The notes: generated from the sequence alone by a model not told the origin. Positions 1-8,606 are shown, counted from the stretch's first letter. The stretch: DNA of 34,356 nucleotides from Gudongella sp964607545 (GCA_964607545.1 CAZSLV010000007.1:1-34356); one strand, 5' to 3'. Numbers and translations: made by a program.

Positions 1-55
1 TCTTTATTTAAAATATAATATTTATTATAAAACATAAGAATTTAGGGGGGTAAAA

Positions 56-541
56 ATGGAGTTTAAATTTGATTTAAAAGAAAACAAGACAAAGATTGAT
101 GAGTTTAAAATCTTTATTGACAAAAATAGAGAAAAAGAAGGAGCCCTTATGCCTGTCCTACAAAAGGCCCAAGGTAAATTTGGATACCTGCCAGCAGAAA
201 TCTTGGAGATAATATCTAAGGAACTAGGAATTCCTCTTGCAGAAGTTTATGGGGTAGTAACTTTCTATTCTCAATTTTCACTAATTCCAAAGGGAGAGTT
301 TAAAGTTGGAGTTTGCCTAGGAACTGCTTGTTATGTTAGGGGGGCACAAGAATTACTTGATGAGGTAGTAAAGGAGTTAAACATTGAATCTGGTAAAACA
401 ACACCTGATATGAAGTTTTCCCTAGCTGCTACAAGGTGTATAGGTGCTTGTGGACTGGCCCCAGTCTTGTCTGTTAATGATGATGTATATGGGAGATTAA
501 AACCTTCTGATGTAAAGGGAATATTTGATAAATATAGATAA
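56..541 (+). CDS. hylC: NuoE-like [2Fe-2S] subunit (HylC type) of NAD-linked formate dehydrogenase
   Basis: This 161-residue protein is the thioredoxin-fold [2Fe-2S] subunit that accompanies NuoF-like flavoproteins. The cluster cysteines are visible as VCLGTACYVRG near residue 91 and TRCIGACGLAP near residue 130, the usual pair of cysteine pairs of the NuoE/HydC family, and the helical N-terminal segment and total length are also normal. The ATG is preceded by a run of six G followed by T at suitable spacing. The gene is first in the operon and is followed 16 bases later by the NuoF-like subunit. It probably relays electrons between FMN and its partner clusters. The symbol follows the hylCBA-fdhF2 order known from Gottschalkia acidurici and is assigned by analogy. 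It could equally be called nuoE or hydC. Confidence 0.9.
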   Translation: MEFKFDLKENKTKIDEFKIFIDKNREKEGALMPVLQKAQGKFGYLPAEILEIISKELGIPLAEVYGVVTFYSQFSLIPKGEFKVGVCLGTACYVRGAQELLDEVVKELNIESGKTTPDMKFSLAATRCIGACGLAPVLSVNDDVYGRLKPSDVKGIFDKYR

Positions 542-557
542 TTTGGAGGTGTAAAGC

Positions 558-2453
558 ATGACTAGTGTTTATGAATTAAGTAAGATAAAAGAAAGTGCCT
601 TAGAAAAGATAAAGCTTCGACAATCTGAGCTAGGGAATGAATTTATAGTTGAAAAAGAAGGCTTTAAAAAACACCATCTATTAGTTTGTGGTGGCACAGG
701 ATGTCACTCTTCTAATGCAGATAAAATAAAGGACCTTATAGATGAAAAAGTAAAAGAACTAGGAATAGAAAATGATGTACAAGTAATAATTACAGGGTGT
801 TTTGGTTTGTGTGAGGCAGGTCCTAACATAGTAGTTTATCCTGAAGGAGTCTTTTATAGTCATGTTGAATTAAGTGATGTAGAAGAAATAGTAACAGAGC
901 ACATCCTAAAGGGGAACATAGTTAAAAGAAGAGTTTTTAAGGAATCCTTATTTGATGAGAGAATAAAACCAGTAAGTGAAGTTAATTTTTATAAAAAGCA
1001 AACTAGGGTTGCCTTAAGAAACTGCGGGATAATTGCTCCAGAAGATATAGAAGAGTACATAGCCCTAGATGGGTATTCTGCCCTAGCAAAAATAGTTACA
1101 GGCATGACCCAGGAAGAAGTTATAAAAATAGTTAAAGACTCAAACTTAAGAGGCAGGGGGGGCGCAGGCTTTCCTGCAGGTAGAAAGTGGGAAACTGCAT
1201 ATAAGTATGCTTCTGATAAAAAATACATAATTTGTAATGCTGATGAGGGAGACCCAGGAGCCTTTATGGATAGGTCTATCCTAGAGGGAGACCCACATTC
1301 TGTCCTAGAAGCAATGGCCATAGCAGGATATGCAATTGGTTCTGATCAAGGCTTTATTTATGTAAGGGCAGAGTATCCTATAGCTGTCCAAAGACTAGAA
1401 GTAGCCCTAGACCAGGCAAGAGAGTATGGCATGCTAGGGAATAATATATTTGGAAGTGGTTTTAACTTTGATATTGAGTTAAGGCTTGGTGCTGGAGCCT
1501 TTGTTTGTGGTGAGGGTACTGCCTTAATGGAATCAATTGAAGGTAAAAGGGGTATGCCAAGGGTTAAAATTGAAAGAACTGCCCACAAGGGTTTGTGGCA
1601 AAAGCCTACTATAATAAACAATGTAGAAACCCTAGCTAATATACCTATAATATTTCAAAAAGGATCAGATTGGTTTAAGAGTATTGGGACAGAAAAATCT
1701 CCAGGTACAAAGGTATTTGCCCTAGGGGGTAAGATAGAAAACACAGGTTTGATTGAAGTCCCAATGGGGATGACTTTAAGAGAAATAGTTTATGATGTTG
1801 GTGGTGGAATTCCCAATGGAAAGAAGTTTAAAGCCATACAAACAGGTGGCCCATCAGGAGGGTGTATCCCAGAAGAATTTTTAGATACTCCAGTTGATTT
1901 TGACTCCCTGGCAGAACTAGGGTCTATCATGGGTTCTGGTGGCTTGGTAGTAATGGATGAGGATAACTGCATGGTTGATATAGCAAGGTTCTTCTTGGAC
2001 TTTACAGTAGAAGAATCATGTGGCAAGTGTACTCCTTGTAGAGAGGGTACAAAGAGAATGTTAGAAATATTAGAAAGAATTACAGATGGCAAGGGCCAAG
2101 ATGGTGATATAGAAAGATTAGAAAGCTTGTCTGAAACTATAAGCTCAGCTTCCCTATGTGGCCTGGGTCAAACAGCATCAAATCCAGTAATTACTACCTT
2201 AAAATACTTTAGACATGAATATGAGGCCCACATTTACCATACAAAGTGTGAAGCAGGGGCTTGTCAAGAACTCTTAGAGTACTTTATAGAAGATAACTGT
2301 ATAGGGTGTTCAAAGTGTGCAAAAGTATGTCCAGTAAATTGCATAGATGGAAAGTTAAAAGAAAGATTTGTCATAGACTCATCAAAATGTATTAAGTGTG
2401 GAGCTTGCTTGGCGGCATGCCCAGTAAAACCTAAAGCTGTTGTTAAGAGGTAA
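558..2453 (+). CDS. hylB: NuoF-like FMN/NAD(H)-binding subunit (HylB type) of formate dehydrogenase
   Basis: This 631-residue protein has three parts. Residues about 35-130 form a thioredoxin-like [2Fe-2S] domain (VCGGTGCHSS, then TGCFGLCEAGP). Residues about 150-540 are the NuoF core, with GRGGAGFPAGRKWE and CNADEGDPGAFMDR for FMN/NAD and ESCGKCTPCREG for a [4Fe-4S] cluster. The C-terminus carries two ferredoxin-type [4Fe-4S] motifs, CIGCSKCAKVCP and CIKCGACLAACP. This long layout is that of the soluble HydB/HylB proteins rather than respiratory NuoF (about 430 residues). The family uses NAD(H) and in known complexes bifurcates electrons between NAD and ferredoxin; bifurcation here is inferred from the family. 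A good ribosome site (GGAGGTG) precedes the ATG. Confidence 0.95.
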   Translation: MTSVYELSKIKESALEKIKLRQSELGNEFIVEKEGFKKHHLLVCGGTGCHSSNADKIKDLIDEKVKELGIENDVQVIITGCFGLCEAGPNIVVYPEGVFYSHVELSDVEEIVTEHILKGNIVKRRVFKESLFDERIKPVSEVNFYKKQTRVALRNCGIIAPEDIEEYIALDGYSALAKIVTGMTQEEVIKIVKDSNLRGRGGAGFPAGRKWETAYKYASDKKYIICNADEGDPGAFMDRSILEGDPHSVLEAMAIAGYAIGSDQGFIYVRAEYPIAVQRLEVALDQAREYGMLGNNIFGSGFNFDIELRLGAGAFVCGEGTALMESIEGKRGMPRVKIERTAHKGLWQKPTIINNVETLANIPIIFQKGSDWFKSIGTEKSPGTKVFALGGKIENTGLIEVPMGMTLREIVYDVGGGIPNGKKFKAIQTGGPSGGCIPEEFLDTPVDFDSLAELGSIMGSGGLVVMDEDNCMVDIARFFLDFTVEESCGKCTPCREGTKRMLEILERITDGKGQDGDIERLESLSETISSASLCGLGQTASNPVITTLKYFRHEYEAHIYHTKCEAGACQELLEYFIEDNCIGCSKCAKVCPVNCIDGKLKERFVIDSSKCIKCGACLAACPVKPKAVVKR

Positions 2454-2466
2454 GGGAGGTAGACTA

Positions 2467-3402
2467 GTGGAAGATATAACACTTATCATAAATGGTAAAA
2501 AAGTAATGGTTAAAAAGGGTACTACTATACTAAATGCTGCAGAAAAGTTAAATATAGATATCCCAGCCCTATGCTATGATCCTGATTTAGAAATAACAGG
2601 GGCTTGCAGGATGTGTTTAGTAGAGATAGAGGGTAGTAAAAAACTTGAAACATCTTGTTCTACAAAAGTTTGGGATGGGATGGTTGTAAATACAGAATCA
2701 GAAAAAGTTGTAAATGCAAGAAAAGAAATACTGCAAATGCTCTTAGATAGCCATCCAAATGACTGTTTAACATGTCAAAAAGCAGGTGAGTGCCTACTTC
2801 AAGAATACTCTTATAGGTATGATGTAGCATTTAGAGACCACGATGGAGCTATGAGGCCAGACTTAATAGATACTTCTAGCCCCTATATACTAAAGGACAA
2901 CAGTAAGTGTATAGTTTGTGGAAAGTGTATTATAACATGCGCCCAAGTAAGCGATAGGGCAGTACTTTCATTTGCAGAAAGAGGATATGAAACAAGGGTA
3001 ATATTTAGTGGAGACCAGTCAATAGAAGAATCAACATGTGTTTCCTGCAATAGGTGCGTATCAGTTTGCCCTGTAGGGGCCCTAATAGATAAAAGAGAAT
3101 TGAAAAAAATTAGAAATTGGGAAGGTGAAAGCAAGGTTGTATCTTGCAAGGCTTGTGATTATGGTTGCGAATTTGAGGTTAAATCTAAGAAACAAGTACC
3201 CCTTGCAGTAGTAGCTAAGCCTCCAACAAACGGAAGACCCCTATGTTTAAAGGGTAGGTTAACGACTGAGTTAAAGTATCTTGATAATCCAGACCTCCCA
3301 TATAAAAAGCTAGAGGATAAATTTGAAGAAACAACTTGGGCTGAGGCACTTGAAATTACAGAAATAATTGAAAAAATAAATAAAATGGGAAATGAAAAGT
3401 AA
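2467..3402 (+). CDS. hylA: NuoG N-terminal-like iron-sulfur subunit (HylA type)
   Basis: A GTG start is chosen because GGGAGGT lies 6 bases upstream; an earlier in-frame TTG at 2440 would overlap the end of hylB and has no ribosome site. The 311-residue product has a plant-type [2Fe-2S] domain (CYDPDLEITGACRMC), a His-Cys cluster region (HPNDCLTCQKAGEC) and two ferredoxin-like [4Fe-4S] motifs (CIVCGKCIITC, CVSCNRCVSVCP). It then has the beginning of a molybdopterin-enzyme [4Fe-4S] module (CKACDYGC and a later CLKG) and stops. It is a visible paralogue of the first roughly 300 residues of the next gene product and lacks a catalytic Mo/W domain, so its role should be electron transfer between hylB and the catalytic subunit. 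The symbol is by analogy with Gottschalkia hylA. Confidence 0.88.
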   Translation: MEDITLIINGKKVMVKKGTTILNAAEKLNIDIPALCYDPDLEITGACRMCLVEIEGSKKLETSCSTKVWDGMVVNTESEKVVNARKEILQMLLDSHPNDCLTCQKAGECLLQEYSYRYDVAFRDHDGAMRPDLIDTSSPYILKDNSKCIVCGKCIITCAQVSDRAVLSFAERGYETRVIFSGDQSIEESTCVSCNRCVSVCPVGALIDKRELKKIRNWEGESKVVSCKACDYGCEFEVKSKKQVPLAVVAKPPTNGRPLCLKGRLTTELKYLDNPDLPYKKLEDKFEETTWAEALEITEIIEKINKMGNEK

Positions 3403-3418
3403 AAAAGGAGGATTTTAG

Positions 3419-6088
3419 ATGCAGATTACAATCAATAATATTGAATATGAGATTGAAAAAACCTCTACAATTCTCTCTGTTTGTAATGATTTAGGTATTG
3501 ATATCCCTACACTTTGCTATGATAAGCGTTTGTTACCTACTGGAGCTTGTAGGCTATGTCAAGTAGAAATTGAAGGGACAAGTAAGCTTCAAACTGCTTG
3601 TACAACAAAGATTAAAGATAAGATGGTAATACAAACTCACAGCCCTAGGGTAATAAAAGAAAGACAAAATTTATTGGATTTAATAATATCAAACCACCCC
3701 CTAGAATGCTTAAATTGTGAAAAATCAGGGGCTTGCAAGCTTCAAGATTATTGCTATGAATATGGGATAGAAGAAGGTAACTACAGGTGGGAACAAAGTA
3801 GACCAATTTATGATGATACAAATCCATTTTATACATATGACTCTAGAAAGTGTATACTTTGTGGACTTTGTGTAAGAGTATGTGATGAACTTCAAGGGAC
3901 CACAGCAATAGGGTTTGAAAACAGGGGTTTTGATACAGTGGTTTCAACACCTTTTGGCAATGGACTAATAAATTCTACTTGTGTATCCTGTGGAAACTGT
4001 GTTTCAGTTTGTCCAGTGGGAGCCTTAGAAACTAAAAAGAAAACAAAGACTAGGATTTGGGAGACTAAAAAAGTAAGGACAACTTGTTCCTATTGTGGAG
4101 TTGGGTGTCAACTTGATTTGCTTGTTAAAGAAAATCAAGTGGTAGGGGTAGAACCAGCAATGGATGCCCATAACGAAGGTTTATTATGTGTAAAGGGTAA
4201 GTTTTCCTACAACTTTTTATCCCACCCTGATAGGCTAAAGACTCCTTTAATTAAAAAAGATGGTGTCTTTGTTGAAGCAAGTTGGGATGAGGCATATAAA
4301 CTTATAACAGATAAGATGAAACAAGTAAAAAAAGACCAGGGTGGAGATGGCTTTGCTGGCCTTACTTCTGCTAGGTGTACAAACGAAGATAATTATATTT
4401 TCCAAAAGTTATTTAGGTCAGTGCTTCAAACCAATAACATTGACCACTGCGCCCGCCTCTGACATGCTTCAACGGTTGCAGGTCTTGCAATCACCTTAGG
4501 TTCAGGTGCTATGACAAATAGCATACAGGAAATAAAAAATACTGATGCAATGTTTATAATTGGGTCAAACACAAGCGAAAACCACCCAGTTATTGGTGCA
4601 ATTATGAAACAGGCTGTAAAAAAAGGGGCAAAACTTATAGTAGCAGACCCTAGAAAGATTGAAATGGCAGATTATTCGGATGTCTTTTTACAAGTTAAGC
4701 CAGGGACGAATATTGCCCTACTAAATGCTATGATGCATGTGATAATAAAAGAAGATTTAATGGACAAGGCCTATATAGAAAAAAACACTGAAAACTACGA
4801 GGAACTAGTTAGGCTAGTAGAAAGCTATACTCCAGAAAGGGCAGGAGAAATTTGCGGGATAGAAGCAGAGGATATTATAAAGGCTGCCAGGATATATGGA
4901 GAGGCTAAAAAAGCTGGAATATATTACACCATGGGGGTAACCCAGCATACTACTGGTACCCATGCAGTAATGAGCATTTCAAACCTTGCACTTCTTTGTG
5001 GAAATGTAGGGATTGAATCAGCAGGTGTAAACCCTCTTAGGGGGCAGAATAATGTACAAGGTGCCTGTGACATGGGGGGACTCCCTTCAGACCTGCCAGG
5101 TTATCAAAAGGTCTTTAAAAAAGAAGTTACAGATAAGTTCCAAGAAAGTTGGGGGAGTAAGCTATCAAACAAGGTAGGCCTTACCATAACTGAAATGTTT
5201 ACCAAAATAGAAGAAGACCAAATAAAAATGCTATATATTATGGGAGAGAACCCAATGGTATCAGACCCTGATACTAACCATGTAAAAAAAGTCCTAGACC
5301 ATGTTGATTTTTTAGTTGTACAAGATATATTTTTAACTGAAACAGCAGAAATGGCAGATGTTGTATTACCTGCTGCTGCCTTTGCAGAAAAAGATGGGAC
5401 CTTTACAAATACTGAAAGAAGGGTTCAAAGGGTTAGAAAGGCCCTTGACCCACCAGGGCTTGCCAAGGCTGACTGGAAGATTCTTTTAGACCTTATGAAC
5501 TTGATGGGAGATAAGTCTTATTATAAGAATCCAAGTGAAATTATGGATGAAATAGCAAGCCTTACCCCTTCCTACTCGGGGATTGACTATGAAAGAATAG
5601 ACAAGGTAGGGCTTCAGTGGCCAGTTTTAAACAAAGACCACATGGGAACTGAGTACTTGCACAAGCAAGCCATAGCAAGGGGTAGGGGTTTATTTATGCC
5701 TAATGAATATGTAGAAAGTGCTGAATTAGTCTCCATGGAATACCCTTATATCTTAACCACAGGTAGGATTCTTTACCACTACCACACCATGACTATGACA
5801 GGTAGGGAAGATGGATTAAACGAGCTTGCACCAGATTCATTTGTTGAAATAAATGAGATAACAGCTAATAAGTTAGATATAGAAGATGGTGAAATGATAA
5901 AGGTTAGCTCAAGAAGAGGGGAATTAATAACAACTGCTAGGGTATTAGATACAATAGATGAGGGAGTTGTTTTTATGCCCTTCCACTACACTGAAGGAAA
6001 GGCAAATCTCTTAACAAACACCGCCCTAGATGATATAGCAAAAATTCCAGAATTAAAAGTGGCAGCTGTTAAAATTGAAAAAATATAG
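3419..6088 (+). CDS. fdhF: Selenocysteine-containing formate dehydrogenase catalytic subunit (TGA at 4460-4462 read as Sec)
   Basis: The 889-residue product spans an in-frame TGA at codon 348. The context DHCARL-U-HASTVAG matches the active site of E. coli FdhF (CCARV-U-HGPSVAG), and the frame continues without interruption to a stop at 6088, so the TGA is selenocysteine and not a nonsense mutation. Domains in order are: [2Fe-2S] with C33, C44, C47 and C61; the His-Cys cluster region (HPLECLNCEKSGAC); two [4Fe-4S] motifs (CILCGLCVRVC, CVSCGNCVSVCP); the enzyme [4Fe-4S] module (CSYCGVGC); the bis-MGD-binding catalytic domain; and a molydopterin dinucleotide-binding C-terminus. It oxidises formate or reduces CO2. 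With the tungstate transporter nearby, tungsten is the likely metal, but that is inference. An AAAGGAGG ribosome site precedes the ATG. Confidence 0.96.
4460..4492 (+). promoter_or_regulatory. UGA selenocysteine codon with bacterial SECIS hairpin
   Basis: After the UGA come 11 bases and then GGTTGCA (4474-4480), loop GGTCT (4481-4485) and TGCAATC (4486-4492), a 7-bp stem with one G-U pair. As I recall it, the E. coli fdhF SECIS has the same 11-base offset, the same GGTTGCA arm and the same GGUCU loop bound by SelB. The four codons before the UGA (TGC GCC CGC CTC) are unusually GC-rich for this gene, which suggests RNA-level constraint there as well. Confidence 0.93.
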
Positions 6089-6102
6089 GAGGTAGACTAC
6101 TC

Positions 6103-6597
6103 ATGAACTACGAGCAAGTATTAAGATATGCTATGCAGATGGAGAAAGATGGCATGAATTTTTTTAATGAAAAATCAGAAATGTTTTCAAATCCAACAAC
6201 AAGTAAACTTTTTCATGAATTAGCAAAAGTGGAAAAAGAACACTACAATTATTTAGAACGCCAGCTTAACAACTACCTTGAAAACAATGAATTTGATTTA
6301 TCTGATGAAGTAATGGAGAGAGAAGAAGATATCTTTAAGGCTAGGGAAGAGTCAGAACATATAGTAGAAACCCTAGCTGAGTCTGATATACCAGATATGA
6401 CCATATTAAGAACAGCTTATTTAATTGAAAGAGACTTTAAAGAATTTTATGAAAAAGCAGCTGAAAATGCACATGATGAAGGGATAAAGAAAATTTTTAT
6501 AAAGCTTGCCAAATGGGAGGAAGGTCATGAAACCCTCTTTAAAAAAGAATACGACAAGCTAATGAAGGAATATATGTCACTTCCTTGGGGAGGCTAA
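6103..6597 (+). CDS. Ferritin-like diiron protein (rubrerythrin-type, no rubredoxin domain)
   Basis: This 164-residue, mostly helical protein has the glutamate/histidine pattern of ferritin-like four-helix bundles: a helix with MEKDGMNFFNE, then VEKEHYNYLE, IERDFKEFYEKAAE and WEEGHETLFKKEYD. The E-x-x-H motifs in helices 2 and 4 are likely diiron ligands. No CxxC rubredoxin segment is present, so it is not a complete rubrerythrin. It lies 14 bases after fdhF with its own AGGAGGT site and is followed immediately by mogA, so it belongs to the formate dehydrogenase operon. A role in peroxide protection, iron storage or cofactor assembly for the enzyme is possible, but the sequence does not decide among these. 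Confidence 0.8.
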   Translation: MNYEQVLRYAMQMEKDGMNFFNEKSEMFSNPTTSKLFHELAKVEKEHYNYLERQLNNYLENNEFDLSDEVMEREEDIFKAREESEHIVETLAESDIPDMTILRTAYLIERDFKEFYEKAAENAHDEGIKKIFIKLAKWEEGHETLFKKEYDKLMKEYMSLPWGG

Positions 6598-6599
6598 AG

Positions 6600-7097
6600 A
6601 TGTTTAATGTTGGGATAATTACCTTAAGTGACAAGGGTTACAAGGGGGAAAGAGAAGATCTTTCAGGTAGACTTATTAAGGAATATGTAGAGGATAAGGG
6701 CTATAAGGTAGTAAGGTATGTAATCCTCCCAGATGAGGAAGATAGCCTTGTCAAAGAGTATATAAACATGGCCGATGACCTAGGCCTTGATTTAATACTG
6801 ACAACTGGGGGGACTGGTTTTAGCAAAAGAGATATAACCCCAGAAGCTACCCTAAAGGTAGCAACTAGGTTAGCACCAGGTATAGGGGAGGCTATAAGGT
6901 ACTTTAGCCTTCAAATTACAAAGAGAGCCATGCTTTCAAGGGCAGTATCTTGTATAAGGAATGATACATTAATTGTTAACCTTCCAGGCAGCCCCAAGGC
7001 TGTTAAAGAAGCCCTAGACTTTAGCCTAGAGAGTATCCACCATGGCCTTGAAATCTTATTAGATAGAACTAGTGAATGTGCTAGAAAAGAGGATTAA
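6600..7097 (+). CDS. mogA: MogA/MoaB family molybdopterin adenylyltransferase
   Basis: The 165-residue product carries the MoCF-biosynthesis signature TTGGTGFSKRDITPEAT and the later SRAVSCIRNDTLIVNLPGS segment. The family adenylylates molybdopterin before metal insertion by MoeA. The ATG at 6600 follows GGGGAGG with normal spacing; that ribosome site lies within the last codons of the preceding gene, whose stop is at 6595-6597. An in-frame TTG at 6585 is less likely. Its position between the ferritin-like gene and mobA places it in cofactor maturation for formate dehydrogenase. The MogA versus MoaB assignment cannot be made firmly from sequence alone. Confidence 0.9.
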   Translation: MFNVGIITLSDKGYKGEREDLSGRLIKEYVEDKGYKVVRYVILPDEEDSLVKEYINMADDLGLDLILTTGGTGFSKRDITPEATLKVATRLAPGIGEAIRYFSLQITKRAMLSRAVSCIRNDTLIVNLPGSPKAVKEALDFSLESIHHGLEILLDRTSECARKED

Positions 7098-7098
7098 T

Positions 7099-7719
7099 AT
7101 GAGAGAATTTAAAACTGCAATTATTCTTGCTGGGGGCAAAAGCACCAGGATGGGTTTTGACAAACAATTTTTAAAAATAAAAGAAAAGCTCTTAATTGAA
7201 AATCTTGTCTATAGGCTAAAGCCTACATTTGATGAGGTGATTATTGTTACAAATAAGCCAAGTGAATACAAGAGCCTACCTGTGATAGTTACTCAGGATG
7301 TATTTAGTGGTATTGGACCCCTTGCAGGTATCCATGCTGGACTTTTAAAATCTACATCTCAATTTTCATATATAATTGCTTGCGATATGCCTAATATAAA
7401 TTTAGAATTTATAAACTACATGCAAACACAAATTGCAGGGACAAATAAAAAGGCTACTATAGCTCGCTTTAAAGAGTATCTAGAGCCCTTTAACGCCTTT
7501 TACAGTAAGGATGTAATAGAAGATTTGGAATGTTTTTTAAACTTGGGAGGAAGGTCTGTCACTAGATTTTTATCAAGTTTAGATGCCCACTTTATTGATG
7601 AGGAAAAAGCAAGAGAATTTAGCAAGAATTGGGATATGTTTTATAATCTAAACACAAAAGCTGATGTTAATGAGTATTTAGAAAATATAAATAGCCTTGG
7701 TGGCTTTGTATGGAAGTAA
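7099..7719 (+). CDS. mobA: Molybdenum cofactor guanylyltransferase
   Basis: MobA transfers GMP to Mo/W-molybdopterin to make the dinucleotide form (MGD) used by formate dehydrogenases. The 206-residue sequence begins with the nucleotidyltransferase motif AIILAGGKSTRMGFDKQF, which includes the GTP-binding LAGG-x-S-x-R-M-G-x-D-K. It continues with GIGPLAGIHAGL and the metal-binding ACDMP segment. The ATG at 7099 sits one base past the mogA stop and has AAAGAGG upstream; an in-frame GTG at 7072 inside mogA is rejected. The 3' end overlaps fdhD by 10 bases, implying translational coupling. Confidence 0.93.
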   Translation: MREFKTAIILAGGKSTRMGFDKQFLKIKEKLLIENLVYRLKPTFDEVIIVTNKPSEYKSLPVIVTQDVFSGIGPLAGIHAGLLKSTSQFSYIIACDMPNINLEFINYMQTQIAGTNKKATIARFKEYLEPFNAFYSKDVIEDLECFLNLGGRSVTRFLSSLDAHFIDEEKAREFSKNWDMFYNLNTKADVNEYLENINSLGGFVWK

Positions 7720-8489
7720 AAAAACAAGTTGAAATCTTAAAAATTAAAGGGGGGGTAAATGAATATCTTAAAGATGATGTAATTGTAGAACACCCCTTTA
7801 CTATATTTATTAATGATAAAGAACTTGTAACGATACTTTGTACCCCTAGGGATCTTAAAGAATTAACTGTTGGGTTTTTGTTTTCTGAAAATTATATTGA
7901 TGATATAAATGAAATAAAGGCCATGGATATAGGGGAAGGTTGTAAAACTATCAATGTAATAGTAAAAGAAAGGACTCAAACCTTAAGGGATAAGTACAGG
8001 GGGAGAAGGACTATTACCTCAGGTTGCGGTAAAAATACTTCCTTTTATAATATAGTAGATTCAAAGACAAGTATGAAGATTACTAAAAGACTACCAATTA
8101 GTCCATCAAGTGTGGTACAATTGATGGGGGAATTCAATAAGCTATCTGTTTTATTTAAAGAAACAGGCGGTGTCCACAGCTGTGGCTTAGGCAGGGTGGA
8201 TGGGATTCTTTTTTACGCTGAGGATATAGGCAGGCACAATGCCCTAGATAAGGTTCTTGGAAGTGGACACTTATCAGGCCTTTCTTTTGAAGACACCCTG
8301 GTTTTATCAACAGGGAGGATTTCATCAGAAATGCTTATAAAGGCGGCTAAAAGAAAGATACCCTTAATTATATCAAGATCTGCACCTACTTCTTTGGCAG
8401 TTGAGTTAGCAAAAGAGTTAGGAATATCCTTGATAGGCTTTGCAAGAGGAAACAAGATGAATATCTACAATAATTTTTCCGAGTATTAA
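7710..8489 (+). CDS. fdhD: FdhD-type formate dehydrogenase accessory sulfurtransferase
   Basis: FdhD passes sulfur from a cysteine desulfurase to the MGD cofactor of formate dehydrogenase, giving the sulfido ligand needed for activity. The 259-residue product shows family landmarks: EHPFTIFIND near the N-terminus, TGGVHSCGL, AEDIGRHNALDKVLG and STGRISSEML. The cysteine loop reads SGCGKNTS, with a single cysteine where E. coli FdhD has CGVCG (C121 and C124). The start overlaps mobA. It is the last gene before a leader and terminator region, so it probably closes this operon. Confidence 0.93.
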   Translation: MEVKKQVEILKIKGGVNEYLKDDVIVEHPFTIFINDKELVTILCTPRDLKELTVGFLFSENYIDDINEIKAMDIGEGCKTINVIVKERTQTLRDKYRGRRTITSGCGKNTSFYNIVDSKTSMKITKRLPISPSSVVQLMGEFNKLSVLFKETGGVHSCGLGRVDGILFYAEDIGRHNALDKVLGSGHLSGLSFEDTLVLSTGRISSEMLIKAAKRKIPLIISRSAPTSLAVELAKELGISLIGFARGNKMNIYNNFSEY

Positions 8490-8570
8490 CTTCTAAAGCA
8501 TAAGCTATGAAGAAATACCACTGGGTTTAGAGAGAAATTTCTAGGCCTCCCTTTTTGGAAAGGAAGATGT
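8490..8570 (+). promoter_or_regulatory. Structured leader, probable Mo/W-cofactor (Moco/Tuco-type) riboswitch aptamer
   Basis: Visible elements are a hairpin with a GAAA tetraloop (TAGAGA at 8528-8533, TTTCTA at 8538-8543), then GGCCTCCC, and a second hairpin (CCTTT at 8550-8554, AAAGG at 8559-8563) leading into GGAAGATG. CTTC at 8490-8493 can close the element with GAAG at 8563-8566. It lies immediately before an intrinsic terminator and in front of a tungstate-uptake and cofactor operon, which is the genomic setting of Moco/Tuco riboswitches. The structure and context are seen; the family identity is inference from memory of that motif. Confidence 0.5.
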
Positions 8571-8576
8571 TTAATT

Positions 8577-8606
8577 AAACAACCTTTCTTAGGTTGTTTT
8601 TGTTTT
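8577..8606 (+). terminator. Intrinsic terminator in the tupA leader
   Basis: A perfect 9-bp stem, AAACAACCT (8577-8585) with AGGTTGTTT (8591-8599), and a five-base loop are followed by TTGTTTTT. Because it stands between a structured leader and tupA, it probably works as a regulated attenuator, though it would also terminate the fdhD transcript. Confidence 0.85.

Noticed and set aside
4460..4462. Premature stop or frameshift splitting formate dehydrogenase into two genes
   Set aside because: The frame continues unchanged, the residue context equals the Sec site of FdhF, and a SECIS hairpin follows.
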